Of a stretch of 35,516 nucleotides of DNA, positions 17,381 through 26,200 are shown one piece after another. How positions within the stretch are numbered: the first letter of the stretch is position 1; each line of letters opens with the position of its first letter. The notes beneath the pieces were generated by a model. It saw only the letters and a list, made by a program, of their open reading frames with translations. It did no database searches and was not told where the DNA came from. The position numbers and the translations under genes are program-made. This DNA is from Bacteroidales bacterium (GTDB lineage: Bacteria > Bacteroidota > Bacteroidia > Bacteroidales > F082), in NCBI GenBank assembly GCA_017630195.1, contig JAGBVS010000076.1:1-35516 (forward strand). Reading direction: 5' to 3'.

Positions 17381-18201
17381 TAGTAACAGGTGCGACTGGA
17401 AGTATTGGAGGAGCCGCTGTTAAGTCGTTGTTAGATAAAGATATACCTGTAATAATGGCTTGCCGTAATATTAAAAAGGCAGCGTCTCAACGTGATGTTT
17501 TGATAAAGCAATTCCCACATTCGGAAATAGAAATAATAGAATTGGAATTGAATTCTCTTAATTCAATAAAAACATTTGCTGATATTATTAAGAATCAAGG
17601 TTTTAAGGTGAATAAACTTCTTAATAATGCAGGAATAATATGCCGCGATTTCTCAGTTAATGAAGATGGTTTTGAGACTACTGTAGCGGTAAATTATATT
17701 GGTCCTTTGTATCTTACAAAATTGATGATTCCTTTGATGGAAGATGATTTTAATATTGTTAATACGGTTTCCGTAACACGTGGAGTTTCAAAGCTTGACG
17801 AATGTTTCTTCGATTTGGATAAAAAGAAATTTTCTCAGTTGGGGACTTACGGAAAGGCGAAGTATGCTTTGTTTTTGTCGTCATTGACATTATCTGAAAA
17901 TATAAAAAACGGAAGTGTGAACCTTACCGACCCGGGAGTTGTCGATAGCAATATGATTTCAATGCATCGATGGTTTGATCCGCTTGCAGACATCTTATTT
18001 AGGCCATTTTGCAAATCGCCGGAAAAAGGTGCGATACCTGCTGTTAATGCTCTTATGACAACGGATGAAGTGCAACAGATTGGTAATGTGATGCTTTTTT
18101 CAGGTAATAAGAGCAAAGTTGTTTCTATGAAACATTATGATAATCCTATTAGAGAGTGGCTGTGGAAAGTAACGGAGGCTCGTTTAGGATTTATTTCGTG
18201 A
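17362..18201 (+). CDS. Short-chain dehydrogenase/reductase 2, retinol-dehydrogenase-like
   Basis: 279 residues. Cofactor motif TGATGSIG at 9-16, NNAG at 88-91, catalytic Y163 and K167 in YGKAK, and S137 in NTVSVTRG. The serine-to-tyrosine distance is longer than in SDR1 because of an insertion with DECFFDLDKKKF, as in retinol dehydrogenase/WW-oxidoreductase-type SDRs, where such an insertion is common. It overlaps SDR1 by 19 bases in another frame and is the last gene of the run. Two different SDRs suggest either oxidation and reduction of opposite stereoisomers, or different positions on one scaffold. Function beyond NAD(P)-dependent alcohol/ketone chemistry is inference. Confidence 0.85.
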   Translation: MEKSQVIVTGATGSIGGAAVKSLLDKDIPVIMACRNIKKAASQRDVLIKQFPHSEIEIIELELNSLNSIKTFADIIKNQGFKVNKLLNNAGIICRDFSVNEDGFETTVAVNYIGPLYLTKLMIPLMEDDFNIVNTVSVTRGVSKLDECFFDLDKKKFSQLGTYGKAKYALFLSSLTLSENIKNGSVNLTDPGVVDSNMISMHRWFDPLADILFRPFCKSPEKGAIPAVNALMTTDEVQQIGNVMLFSGNKSKVVSMKHYDNPIREWLWKVTEARLGFIS

Positions 18202-18329
18202 CTTTATCACAATTTCGTTCCAAATCCAATTCCGATGAAGTCGGCGACTCCAAAGTGTGTGTTGAGTGTTATTACTTCTAATTTTAAAAAAATCTTTTGT
18301 CGATAGTCTTTTACCTTTAGACTTTTTCT

Positions 18330-18337
18330 TATCTTTG
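18330..18337 (+). promoter_or_regulatory. Probable -7 box for the DUF5606-like gene
   Basis: TATCTTTG matches TAnnTTTG perfectly, 45 bases before the ATG at 18383. No clear -33 element. Confidence 0.5.
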
Positions 18338-18382
18338 CGAAAGATTAAACAAAGAAAATTATAACTATTTAATAAAGTAGAA

Positions 18383-18814
18383 ATGGATTTAAGTAAAGTA
18401 GTAACTATTTCAGGTAAACCAGGTTTGTTTTTAGTAACAAGCTCAGGCGCAGGAAAATTAGTCGTTGAATCATTACTCGATGGAAAACGCACTCCAGCTT
18501 TCGCAAACGATAAAATCAGTTCTTTAGAAGAAATAAGCATTTTCACAACAGGCGACGACAAACCTCTCAAAGAAGTTTTCGTAAGCATTCATGAAAAAAT
18601 CGGCGATAACATCGGTTTTGATCCTAAAAGAGTTTCTCCAGTAGAACTTAAAGAAAAATTCATGTTGGTACTTCCTGAATATGATGAAGATTCAGTTTAT
18701 CAATCAGATATGAAAAAAGTTTTCCAATGGTATCAACTTCTCAACGACAAAGGTCTCTTAGATTTCACTGTTGAAGAAGAAAAATCAGAAGAAAATACAG
18801 AAGAAACAAAATAA
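18383..18814 (+). CDS. DUF5606-like conserved Bacteroidota protein
   Basis: 143 residues, soluble, no signal or membrane segment. It begins MDLSKVVTISGKPGLFLV and ends with an acidic Glu-rich tail (EEEKSEENTEETK). The N-terminal part looks like a small beta domain (about 5-55) and the rest is helical. I recognise it as the DUF5606 type widespread in Bacteroidota, often near housekeeping genes; no biochemical function is known to me. It has its own promoter box and a strong terminator directly after it; pyrK follows 54 bases downstream and may depend on readthrough. Codon use (GAA, AAA, GTT rich) suggests good expression. Confidence 0.75.
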   Translation: MDLSKVVTISGKPGLFLVTSSGAGKLVVESLLDGKRTPAFANDKISSLEEISIFTTGDDKPLKEVFVSIHEKIGDNIGFDPKRVSPVELKEKFMLVLPEYDEDSVYQSDMKKVFQWYQLLNDKGLLDFTVEEEKSEENTEETK

Positions 18815-18831
18815 CCTAAAGATTTAATCGT

Positions 18832-18857
18832 AGGTCGTCACACTGACGACCTTTTTT
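18832..18857 (+). terminator. Intrinsic terminator or attenuator between DUF5606-like gene and pyrK
   Basis: AGGTCGTCA (18832-18840) pairs perfectly with TGACGACCT (18844-18852) around a CAC loop and runs into six T. The pyrK ATG is only 11 bases after the T run, so this hairpin stands directly before pyrKD. Confidence 0.85.
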
Positions 18858-18868
18858 GTATATATGCC

Positions 18869-19633
18869 ATGAAGAAAATCACCGACTTCCGCTTAATAGA
18901 AAAGAAAGAATGGGCAAAATCGACTTATCTTTTGCTTCAATCTGACGAGCCTCTCGAAGACATCAAGGCAGGACAATTTGTTCAAGTTAAAGTTGATGAC
19001 GCTGCCAACACATATTTGCGTCGTCCAATCTCAATTCATGATGTCGATTATCAAAAACGCACTATAACATTGTTGGTGCAAAGAGTAGGCGAGGGAACAA
19101 ACAAAATCTCCGACACTGAAATCAACGACACCTTAAATATAATATATCCTCTCGGCAACGGTTTCACAATGCCAGAAGATAGAAATACACAAGTTGTTCT
19201 CGTTGGTGGCGGCATCGGTATCGCTCCAATGTATTACCTCGGCAAAGTGTTGAAAGAAAAAGGCATCGAACCGGTTTTCGTTCTTGGCGGTCGCTCAAAA
19301 GAAGACTTGATAATGTTGGACGAATTTTCTTCAGTGGGCAAGGTTTATATAACCACCAACGACGGCAGTCTCGGCGAACAAGGTTTTGTCACTCAGCATT
19401 CTGTCTGGAAAGAAAAGAAATTCGATATGATTTACACATGCGGTCCTAAGCCAATGATGATGGCTGTGGCAAATATGGCGAGAGAGAATAACATTTGCTG
19501 CGAGGTCTCGCTCGAAAACCTTATGGCCTGCGGTCTCGGTGCTTGCTTATGCTGCGTGGAAAACACCATCGAAGGCAATGTTTGTGTATGTAAAGAAGGT
19601 CCTGTCATGAATATAAATAAATTGTTATGGTAA
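18869..19633 (+). CDS. pyrK: Dihydroorotate dehydrogenase electron-transfer subunit PyrK
   Basis: 254 residues. FAD-binding RRPISI at 51-56, pyridine-nucleotide site GGGIGIAP at 113-120 and TCGPKPMM near 190-197. The 2Fe-2S cluster ligands are C221, C226, C229 and C241 in CGLGACLCC...CKEGPV. It passes electrons from dihydroorotate via FMN/FAD to NAD+ in the class 1B heterotetramer with PyrD. The last 7 bases overlap the pyrD start, so the two are translationally coupled. Pyrimidine synthesis step four, cytoplasmic. Confidence 0.96.
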   Translation: MKKITDFRLIEKKEWAKSTYLLLQSDEPLEDIKAGQFVQVKVDDAANTYLRRPISIHDVDYQKRTITLLVQRVGEGTNKISDTEINDTLNIIYPLGNGFTMPEDRNTQVVLVGGGIGIAPMYYLGKVLKEKGIEPVFVLGGRSKEDLIMLDEFSSVGKVYITTNDGSLGEQGFVTQHSVWKEKKFDMIYTCGPKPMMMAVANMARENNICCEVSLENLMACGLGACLCCVENTIEGNVCVCKEGPVMNINKLLW

Positions 19634-20538
19634 ACGAAACGATACAACTCAAAGGTCTCACCTTGAAGAATCCGGTGATGACAGCTTCAGGAACATTCGG
19701 TTATGGAGAAGAATATTCCGATTTCATCGATTTGTCACAACTTGGCGGCATACTCGTCAAAGGAACTACATTGAATCATCGTGAAGGAAATCCTTATCCT
19801 CGTATGGCAGAGACTCCTTCTGGTATGCTCAACGCTGTCGGCCTCCAAAACAAAGGCATCGATTATTTCGTTGAGACAATATATCCAAGAATCAAAGATA
19901 TTGATACAAATATCATCGTAAACGTTTCCGGTTCAACGATAGAAGACTATTGTGCAGTGGCTGAGAAAGTCAATGCTTTGGAAAATATTCCTGCTATTGA
20001 ACTTAATGTTTCATGTCCTAATGTAAAACAAGGCGGCATGGCATTCGGCGTTACAACAACCGGTATAGAGCAAGTTGTGAGCGCAGTGAGAAAAGTCTAT
20101 GACAAACATCTTATCGTAAAACTTTCACCTAACGTGACAAGCATAGCCGACTTGGCATTGGCAGCGGAAGCATCAGGCGCCGACTCTGTTTCATTGATTA
20201 ACACGCTTCTCGGCATGGCCATCGACGCTGAAAAGAGAAGACCTAAGTTATCTACAGTGACAGGAGGTTTATCAGGCGCATGTGTCAAGCCAATCGCTTT
20301 GAGAATGGTATGGCAAGTTGCTAAGGCAGTGAATATTCCGGTGATAGGATTAGGCGGCATCTCATCAGCTACAGATGCTATCGAGTTCTTGCTCGCTGGT
20401 GCTTCAGCAATCGAGATAGGTACAGCTAACTTCATCGACCCAACAATCTCTGTTAAAGTCGCTAAAGGCATCGTGGAATATTGCGAACGTCATGGCATCA
20501 AGAACGTAAGCGATTTGACAGGAGCTTTGGAGATTTGA
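19627..20538 (+). CDS. pyrD: Dihydroorotate dehydrogenase catalytic subunit (class 1B)
   Basis: 303 residues. Motifs: [13 protein letters not shown] at 15-27, [10 protein letters not shown] at 68-77, and the class 1 catalytic cysteine C130 in [14 protein letters not shown], followed by VKLSPNVT and the C-terminal FMN phosphate site [20 protein letters not shown] cysteine rather than serine base and the adjoining pyrK make it the NAD-linked class 1B form. It overlaps pyrK by 7 bases. Confidence 0.97.
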   Translation: MVNETIQLKGLTLKNPVMTASGTFGYGEEYSDFIDLSQLGGILVKGTTLNHREGNPYPRMAETPSGMLNAVGLQNKGIDYFVETIYPRIKDIDTNIIVNVSGSTIEDYCAVAEKVNALENIPAIELNVSCPNVKQGGMAFGVTTTGIEQVVSAVRKVYDKHLIVKLSPNVTSIADLALAAEASGADSVSLINTLLGMAIDAEKRRPKLSTVTGGLSGACVKPIALRMVWQVAKAVNIPVIGLGGISSATDAIEFLLAGASAIEIGTANFIDPTISVKVAKGIVEYCERHGIKNVSDLTGALEI

Positions 20539-20540
20539 TG

Positions 20541-20627
20541 AATTCATAATTCATAATTCACAATTCATAATCAAAATAATTATGCATTGAAAAAAATTAT
20601 GCATTATGCATTATGAATTATGCATTA
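20541..20627. repeat. AATTCATA and ATGCATT simple repeats
   Basis: Four imperfect AATTCATA units (about 20541-20571) are followed by a TATGCATTATGCATTATGAA series (about 20598-20626). Together they make several self-complementary stretches between pyrD and yebC. They look like slippage-type intergenic DNA; a role as a terminator for pyrD is possible but no T run follows. Confidence 0.6.
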
Positions 20628-20633
20628 AAATTG

Positions 20634-20641
20634 TAAATTTG
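20634..20641 (+). promoter_or_regulatory. Probable -7 box for yebC
   Basis: TAAATTTG matches TAnnTTTG, 39 bases before the ATG at 20680. No clear -33 element. Confidence 0.45.
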
Positions 20642-20679
20642 CACGCAAATTAAAAAAGATACTATATAAACACTATACT

Positions 20680-21390
20680 ATGGGAAGAGCATTTGAATAC
20701 CGCAAAGCGGCTAAGATGAAAAGATGGGGTCACATGTCAAGAGTGTTCCCAAAACTCAGTAAGATGATCACTATCGCAGCTAAAGAAGGCGGCGCTGATC
20801 CAGATATGAACCCAAGATTGCGTCAAGCTATCATCAATGCTAAGGCAGAAAACATGCCTAAAGATAACATCGATGCTGCTATAAAAAGAGCTACAGCGAA
20901 AGATGCAGCCGACATGGTTGAAATCGTTTACGAAGGCAAAGGTCCTGCTGGCGTTCTCGTCGTCGTTGAATGTGCTACAGACAACACAACACGTACAGTT
21001 GCTAACGTACGTTCATATTTCAATAAATGTGGAGGTTCTTTAGTTCCATCAGGTTCATTAGAATTTATGTTCAGCCGTAAAGCTGTTTTTGAACTCGAAT
21101 TACCAGAAGGCATGGAAGTTGAAGAAATCGAACTCGAACTCATCGACGCAGGTCTCGAAGAAATCGAAGCAACAGAAGAAGGCGTAGTAGCATTGTCAGA
21201 CTGGACAGCATTCGGAACAATGCAGACAGCATTGGAAAAACTCGGCATCAGTGTTAAGAAAGCTAACTTACAACGTTTCCCAAACAACCCAGTAAGTTTC
21301 TCAGCAGAAGATGTTGAAGCAATCGAAAAATTCCTCGAAAAAGTAGAAGACGACGAAGACGTACAATCAGTCTATACCAACATGGAATAA
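20680..21390 (+). CDS. yebC: YebC/PmpR-family protein (TACO1 family)
   Basis: 236 residues. The N-terminus [23 protein letters not shown] is the family variant seen in Bacteroidota, followed by the diagnostic [28 protein letters not shown] (about 45-72) and the domain with [14 protein letters not shown] and [14 protein letters not shown]. The C-terminus is acidic. The family is described as DNA-binding regulators and, more recently, as ribosome-associated factors that help translation of difficult motifs; which applies here cannot be told. It has its own promoter box and terminator. Confidence 0.93.
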   Translation: MGRAFEYRKAAKMKRWGHMSRVFPKLSKMITIAAKEGGADPDMNPRLRQAIINAKAENMPKDNIDAAIKRATAKDAADMVEIVYEGKGPAGVLVVVECATDNTTRTVANVRSYFNKCGGSLVPSGSLEFMFSRKAVFELELPEGMEVEEIELELIDAGLEEIEATEEGVVALSDWTAFGTMQTALEKLGISVKKANLQRFPNNPVSFSAEDVEAIEKFLEKVEDDEDVQSVYTNME

Positions 21391-21430
21391 TTGTTAAGAA
21401 ATTTTTTAAAGATAAAATAATGTGGTTAGA

Positions 21431-21461
21431 AAAAGACAGCTTTTGGCTGTCTTTTTTTTTT
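21431..21461 (+). terminator. Intrinsic terminator of yebC
   Basis: GACAGC (21435-21440) pairs with GCTGTC (21446-21451) around TTTTG; flanking A and T runs extend the stem and the T run is ten bases. Confidence 0.9.
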
Positions 21462-21543
21462 GACTATGGCTAAGGGATTTTTGATTCAATGTTCCATGGC
21501 TCAAAAAATCACTCCTAATTCTTAATTAAATAAGACGCTTCAA

Positions 21544-21738
21544 AATTGCCTTGACAATGCAGTAATGGAAAATTTCTTTGGAATCATGAAATCCGAATTG
21601 CTATATTTGCAGAAGTTTTCTGATATGGATGATTTTAAAAAACAATTAAAAAAATACATTCATTATTATAATAACGATAGAATCAAATTGAAATTAAAAG
21701 GAAAGAGTCCGGTGCAATACCGAACTCTTTGTATGTAA
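21544..21738 (+). pseudogene. 3' fragment of IS3-family (IS150 group) transposase OrfB
   Basis: Frame reads [20 protein letters not shown] at its start, then [20 protein letters not shown] near its end, closing with QYRTLCM and a TAA. This is the C-terminal end of the DDE integrase domain of IS3-type OrfB, including the conserved [15 protein letters not shown] block with the catalytic Glu. Only about 64 codons remain; the rest of OrfB and all of OrfA are gone. The sequence before 21541 is unrelated, so this is a decayed, inactive remnant. Confidence 0.88.
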
Positions 21739-21752
21739 ACTTTTTATTAACC

Positions 21753-21772
21753 TGTCCAACTTTTTGGGGTCA
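21753..21772. mobile_element. Right terminal inverted repeat of the IS3-family remnant
   Basis: TGTCCAACTTTTTGGGGTCA is the typical IS3-family terminus and follows the transposase stop by 14 bases. The matching left end is not found in 21462-21540, so the element is truncated on its left side. Confidence 0.75.
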
Positions 21773-21778
21773 GATCAT

Positions 21779-21791
21779 CATTGATACGTCT
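21779..21791. repeat. Half copy of the dispersed inverted repeat
   Basis: CATTGATACGTCT is identical to the right arm of copy A (8922-8934). The left arm is absent and the IS terminus ends seven bases upstream. Confidence 0.7.
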
Positions 21792-21803
21792 TGTAAACGG
21801 AGA

Positions 21804-23132
21804 TTAATCTCTTCCGCCGCCCAATGCGTGGTATAATGACGTTATTGCGTTCAATTTATTAAGCTGGTCGTCGGTCTTGGAAATAAGAGCCGATAGCAGC
21901 GACTGCTGAGCTTCTATCACCTCGAGGTATGTCGATGAGCCGAGTTTCAGCAATTCGTTTGTATATTCTACAGCATTGTAGAGCGACAATATCTGCATGT
22001 TGCGCGACACTTCTTTTTGTATTTCTGCGTCGTAGGCTATAAGCGCATTGCTTACCTCCATTGCCGCATCGGTAAGTGTCTGCTTGAACTGAAGCCGAGC
22101 CTCTTCTTCCTGAGCTTTGGCAATTTCAAGTTTTGCCTTGTTGGCACCTCTGTAGAACAAAGGCTGTGTCAACGATGCGAGTGCGCTGAAGGCTGCATTC
22201 CATCCTAACGATGCGTCGATGACGATGTTTGGATAGAAAGCAGAACGCGCTGTATTTGTGTTGTAATACATAGATGCTAAATAATGTTCGGCGTTTTTCA
22301 CGTCAGGACGGTTGGCGAGCAATTGCATCGGCACTCCGGCCTTGATGTCGAAATCAACCTTCTGTTCGTCTATCTTTCCTCTTGTGATAGGTCTGGCATA
22401 ATCGCCGAGCAAAGCTGCTAAAGCGTTTTCCTGTTTCATGATGGCAGCCTTTATTTCAGGGATAGATGCTTGTATAGAAGCGTGATATGCCTCGTATTGA
22501 GCTACGGCAGCTTCTGTTGTCATGCCGCCTTCTTTCATCGCTTTGATGGTTTCGACACTGACAGCCCAGCTTTTTTCTGTCATAGTATATATGTTGAGCT
22601 GTTTATCTAAAGCGAGAAGGTTAAAATAATAATCTGCTATAGTAGCTACGAGTTGTGTTTTTACAGCCTGCTGATATTCTTGATTCATCATGAGAGAAAC
22701 TTGTGCCTTTCTCTTTTCATTCAGCAGCTTGCCGAACAAATCTATCTCCCAGCTTGCGGTGACAGAAGCATCGTAATTGGCTCCGAAGCTGCCGTTTGAG
22801 TAAGATAAATTAGCAGGAAGATAAACTCCTACAGCAGGAAAGAACGCCAATTTAGAACTCATCAGAGCAGCTTTGGCTTCATTGACTTTCTCTATTGCAA
22901 CCAAGAGGTCGGTATTGTTTTCAAGACCGTAATTTATCAATGCTTGAAGATTGGGGTCAGTGTATATTTCGGTCCAGCTTAAGTCGGCTATGCTTGCAGT
23001 GTCGGTTGATTGTGTTCCGTCAGGGGTACGATACGACTGAGCTACATTCATATCAGGGCTCTCGAAATTCTTGTATATATTGCAGCTGCTTAATGTTGTT
23101 GCACAAAGAGCTATATAAAATAATTTTTTCAT
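21804..23132 (-). CDS. Outer-membrane efflux lipoprotein, TolC/NodT family (pump 1)
   Basis: 442 residues with a lipoprotein signal: lipobox LSSC with C17 as the acylated cysteine. Two OEP repeats, the usual TolC-type helical hairpins, span about 60-240 and 250-435; the typical NRPDVKNAEHYLASMYYNTNTARSAFYPNI is at about 283-311. It forms the trimeric channel of the tripartite pump with the RND and MFP encoded upstream on the same strand. It is the last gene of the six-gene efflux block. It has the order MFP, RND, OMF in common with pump 2. Confidence 0.95.
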   Translation of the reverse strand: MKKLFYIALCATTLSSCNIYKNFESPDMNVAQSYRTPDGTQSTDTASIADLSWTEIYTDPNLQALINYGLENNTDLLVAIEKVNEAKAALMSSKLAFFPAVGVYLPANLSYSNGSFGANYDASVTASWEIDLFGKLLNEKRKAQVSLMMNQEYQQAVKTQLVATIADYYFNLLALDKQLNIYTMTEKSWAVSVETIKAMKEGGMTTEAAVAQYEAYHASIQASIPEIKAAIMKQENALAALLGDYARPITRGKIDEQKVDFDIKAGVPMQLLANRPDVKNAEHYLASMYYNTNTARSAFYPNIVIDASLGWNAAFSALASLTQPLFYRGANKAKLEIAKAQEEEARLQFKQTLTDAAMEVSNALIAYDAEIQKEVSRNMQILSLYNAVEYTNELLKLGSSTYLEVIEAQQSLLSALISKTDDQLNKLNAITSLYHALGGGRD

Positions 23133-23156
23133 TGTTTTGTATATTTAATTAACATA

Positions 23157-23201
23157 AGATGCATCAATGTCTTTTGTATTATCAGTCATTCATCGACGCG
23201 C
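23157..23201. repeat. Degenerate copy of the dispersed inverted repeat
   Basis: AGATGCATCAATG (23157-23169) differs by one base from the arm of copy A. The other arm, around CATTCATCGACGCG at 23188-23201, is weaker. It lies in the gap between the RND and OMF genes of pump 1. Confidence 0.5.
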
Positions 23202-23215
23202 CTTTACAATCATAA

Positions 23216-26200
23216 TCATTCAAATTCTATAGGTTTAAATTTCTCTTGTAATGTCTCAAATATCACGAACAATGCAGGAACGATGAATATCTGGCAAACC
23301 ATGCCGATGAGCATGCCGCCGATGGCTCCGGTTCCTAATGCACTATTGCCGTTAGCTCCTACTCCGTGAGCGAACATCATTGGAAGAAGTCCGATGATCA
23401 TGGCGAGCGAAGTCATAAGGATAGGACGCAGACGAGCAGCGGCGGCATCAATAGCTGCCTCTGCTATTGTCATTCCGCCTTGACGTCTTGCTACAGCGAA
23501 CTCTGTAATCAAGATGGCGTTCTTTGCTAACAGACCTATAAGCATGATAAGACCAATCTGCAAGTAAATGTTATTGTCGATACTCATCATTCTTGCGAAG
23601 ATGAATGTTCCGGCAAGGCCGAACGGGATAGAGAAAATAACAACCAAAGGCAAGATGTAGCTTTCATATTGTGCACTCAACAAGAGATAAACGAACATGA
23701 TGCAGATGATGAGAATCATGCCGAGACCGCCGCTCTGACCTTGTTCTTCTCTTGTCATGCCAGAATATTCGTAGGCATAACCTTGTGGGAGATACTGCTC
23801 GGCAGTCTCTTCGATAGCTTGTATTGCCTGGCCAGAGCTGTAGCCTGGTGCTGGAGTTCCGTTGACTAAGATAGAAGTGAACAAGTTGAAACGTTTGATG
23901 TTATCAGGTCCATAGACTCTTTCGAGGTCGATGAACTGGGTGATAGGAGCCATCTCGTTGCCGTTTCTTATCTTTATCGCATTGAGTGATACCTCATTGA
24001 CTCTTAGCTCTGGGCGAGCTTGTACCATGACACGGTAGAGCTTTCCGAAACGGTTGAAGTTGGATGCGTATATGCCTCCGAAATATCCTTGTAATGTTGT
24101 GAGAATGTCTGAAGGCGAAATGCCAGCCTGTTTGCATTTCGCAGCATCTATGTTGACCATATACTGAGGATATGTCGGGTTGAAACTGGTGCTTGCCTGT
24201 GCTACTTCAGGACGTTCGCTGAGACGTGCTATGAATTCTTGTGCCACGCCGTAGAACGACTCGATGGAACCTCCGGTCTTGTCTTGAAGGTTGAACTCGA
24301 ATCCGTCAGATACGCTGAAGCCAGGTATCATCGGCATTGAGAAAGTGATGACACGACCTTCTTTTACGAGTTCTCTCGCCTCTAACATGAGTTTTCTGTT
24401 TATAGCGTCGGCACTTTCGGTATCGTCGCGCTCTTCCCAGTCATGGAGCTTGCAGATGAATGTTCCGTACGAACTGCCTGTGGCACTGCTCAAGATGCTG
24501 AAGCCTGATATGGAGGTGTATGTCCTGATGGCAGGTGTGTTGTCGATGAGTTTCTCAACTTTGGCCATGGCTTCTTTGGTCTTGTCTAATGATGTTCCGG
24601 CAGGCATGTCAACGGTGACGAAAATTGTTCCGGTGTCTTCGTTAGGTACCAATCCTGATGGCGTTGTAGCCATGAGATAGAACAACAAAGCTGCGCCGGC
24701 AGCTACAGCTCCCATTGAGAGTAACTTATGTTTTACAAAGAAACTTACGCCTTTGCTATATTTTTTGACGGTAACATCGTATGCGGTGTTGAATGCGATG
24801 AAGAATCTCTTCAGAAGACCAACTTTTTCACCTTCATGATTTACGTGAGGCTTGAGAAATAAAGCGCATAATGCAGGTGATAGGGTGAGAGCGTTGATGG
24901 CAGAAAATGCGATAGATACAGCCATGGTGAGACCGAACTGACGGTAGAATGTACCTGTGATGCCCGACATGAAACTGACAGGGATGAACACAGCCATCAT
25001 GACTAAGGTGATAGATATCAAGGCTCCGGATATTTCGCCCATAGCTTCTATCGACGCATCGCGAGCTGATTTGGCACCTTTTTCTAATTTCTCGTGCACA
25101 GCTTCAACTACCACAATAGCATCGTCAACAACGATGGCGATGGCGAGAACCATAGCGCATAATGTAAGGAGGTTGATGCTGAATCCCATCACTTTCAACA
25201 TGAAGAAAGTGCCTATCAATGCTACAGGAATTGCGATGGCAGGGATGAGCGTAGAACGGAAGTCTTGCAAGAAAATGAACACTACCAAGAATACGAGCAC
25301 GAATGCTTCCAACAAAGTCTTGATAACTTCATGAATAGAAGCGAAGAGGAAGTCGTTGGAGTCGAGCAGGATGTCGTATGTTACGCCAGGAGGAAAGTTT
25401 CTCTTTTCTGCTTCCAATAATGCTTTTACCTCGTTGATGATTTGTGTGGCATTAGAGCCGGCCGACTGATATATCATGGCAGTGATACCTTCGTGGCCGT
25501 TGGAACGTGTGTCGATAGAGTAGCTCAAAGAACCGAGTTCTACGTCGGCAATGGTTTTTAGACGCAGAACGTCACCGTCTTCGGTAGCTCTGATGACGAT
25601 GTCGCCGAATTCTTCCGGTGTAGCGAGTCTTCCTTTATATTTCAACATATATTGGAACGTGACATCTTGTGCGTTTTCGCCGAGCTGGCCAGGAGCTGCT
25701 TCTATGTTCTGTTCGCTGAGAGCATTAGTGACATCACTAGGCATCAGTCCGTATTGTGCCATCACGTCGGGCTTGAGCCATATTCTCATTGAATATTCTG
25801 CGCCGAGAAGTTGGGCATCGCCGACACCTCCGATACGTTTAATCTGAGGAAGTACGTTTATCTTTAAATAGTTAAACAGAAACTCCTGGTCATATTTGTC
25901 GTTTTCGCTATAAACGGTAAATGCTAAGAGAATGCTGGTTTGTTTCTTGCTTGTGGTGACACCAGCCTTTGTCACTTCTGATGGGAGGAAGCCTTGTGCT
26001 TTGGTGACGCGGTTCTGTACGTTGACGGCAGCCATGTCGGGGTCGGTGCCAGGCTTGAAATAAACGCTTATCGTAGCGTCGCCGGTGTTGGTGGCAGTTG
26101 AGACCATATATGTCATGTCTTCAACACCGTTGATTTCCTCTTCAAGAGGTGCGATGACGCTGTTGACGACAGTCTGTGCGTTAGCTCCTTGGTATGATGC

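Noticed and set aside
20541-20627. CRISPR-like array
   Set aside because: Units are 7-9 bases, contiguous and without spacers; simple tandem repeats only, and no cas genes are present.
21462-21543. Left end of the IS3-family element
   Set aside because: No inverse copy of TGTCCAACTTTTTGGGGTCA is present there; the element is only a right-end fragment.
24291-25847. Several 90-130 codon plus-strand frames in the pump 1 RND gene
   Set aside because: Met/Ser/Ala-rich antisense shadows of a conserved permease gene; no promoter or family support.
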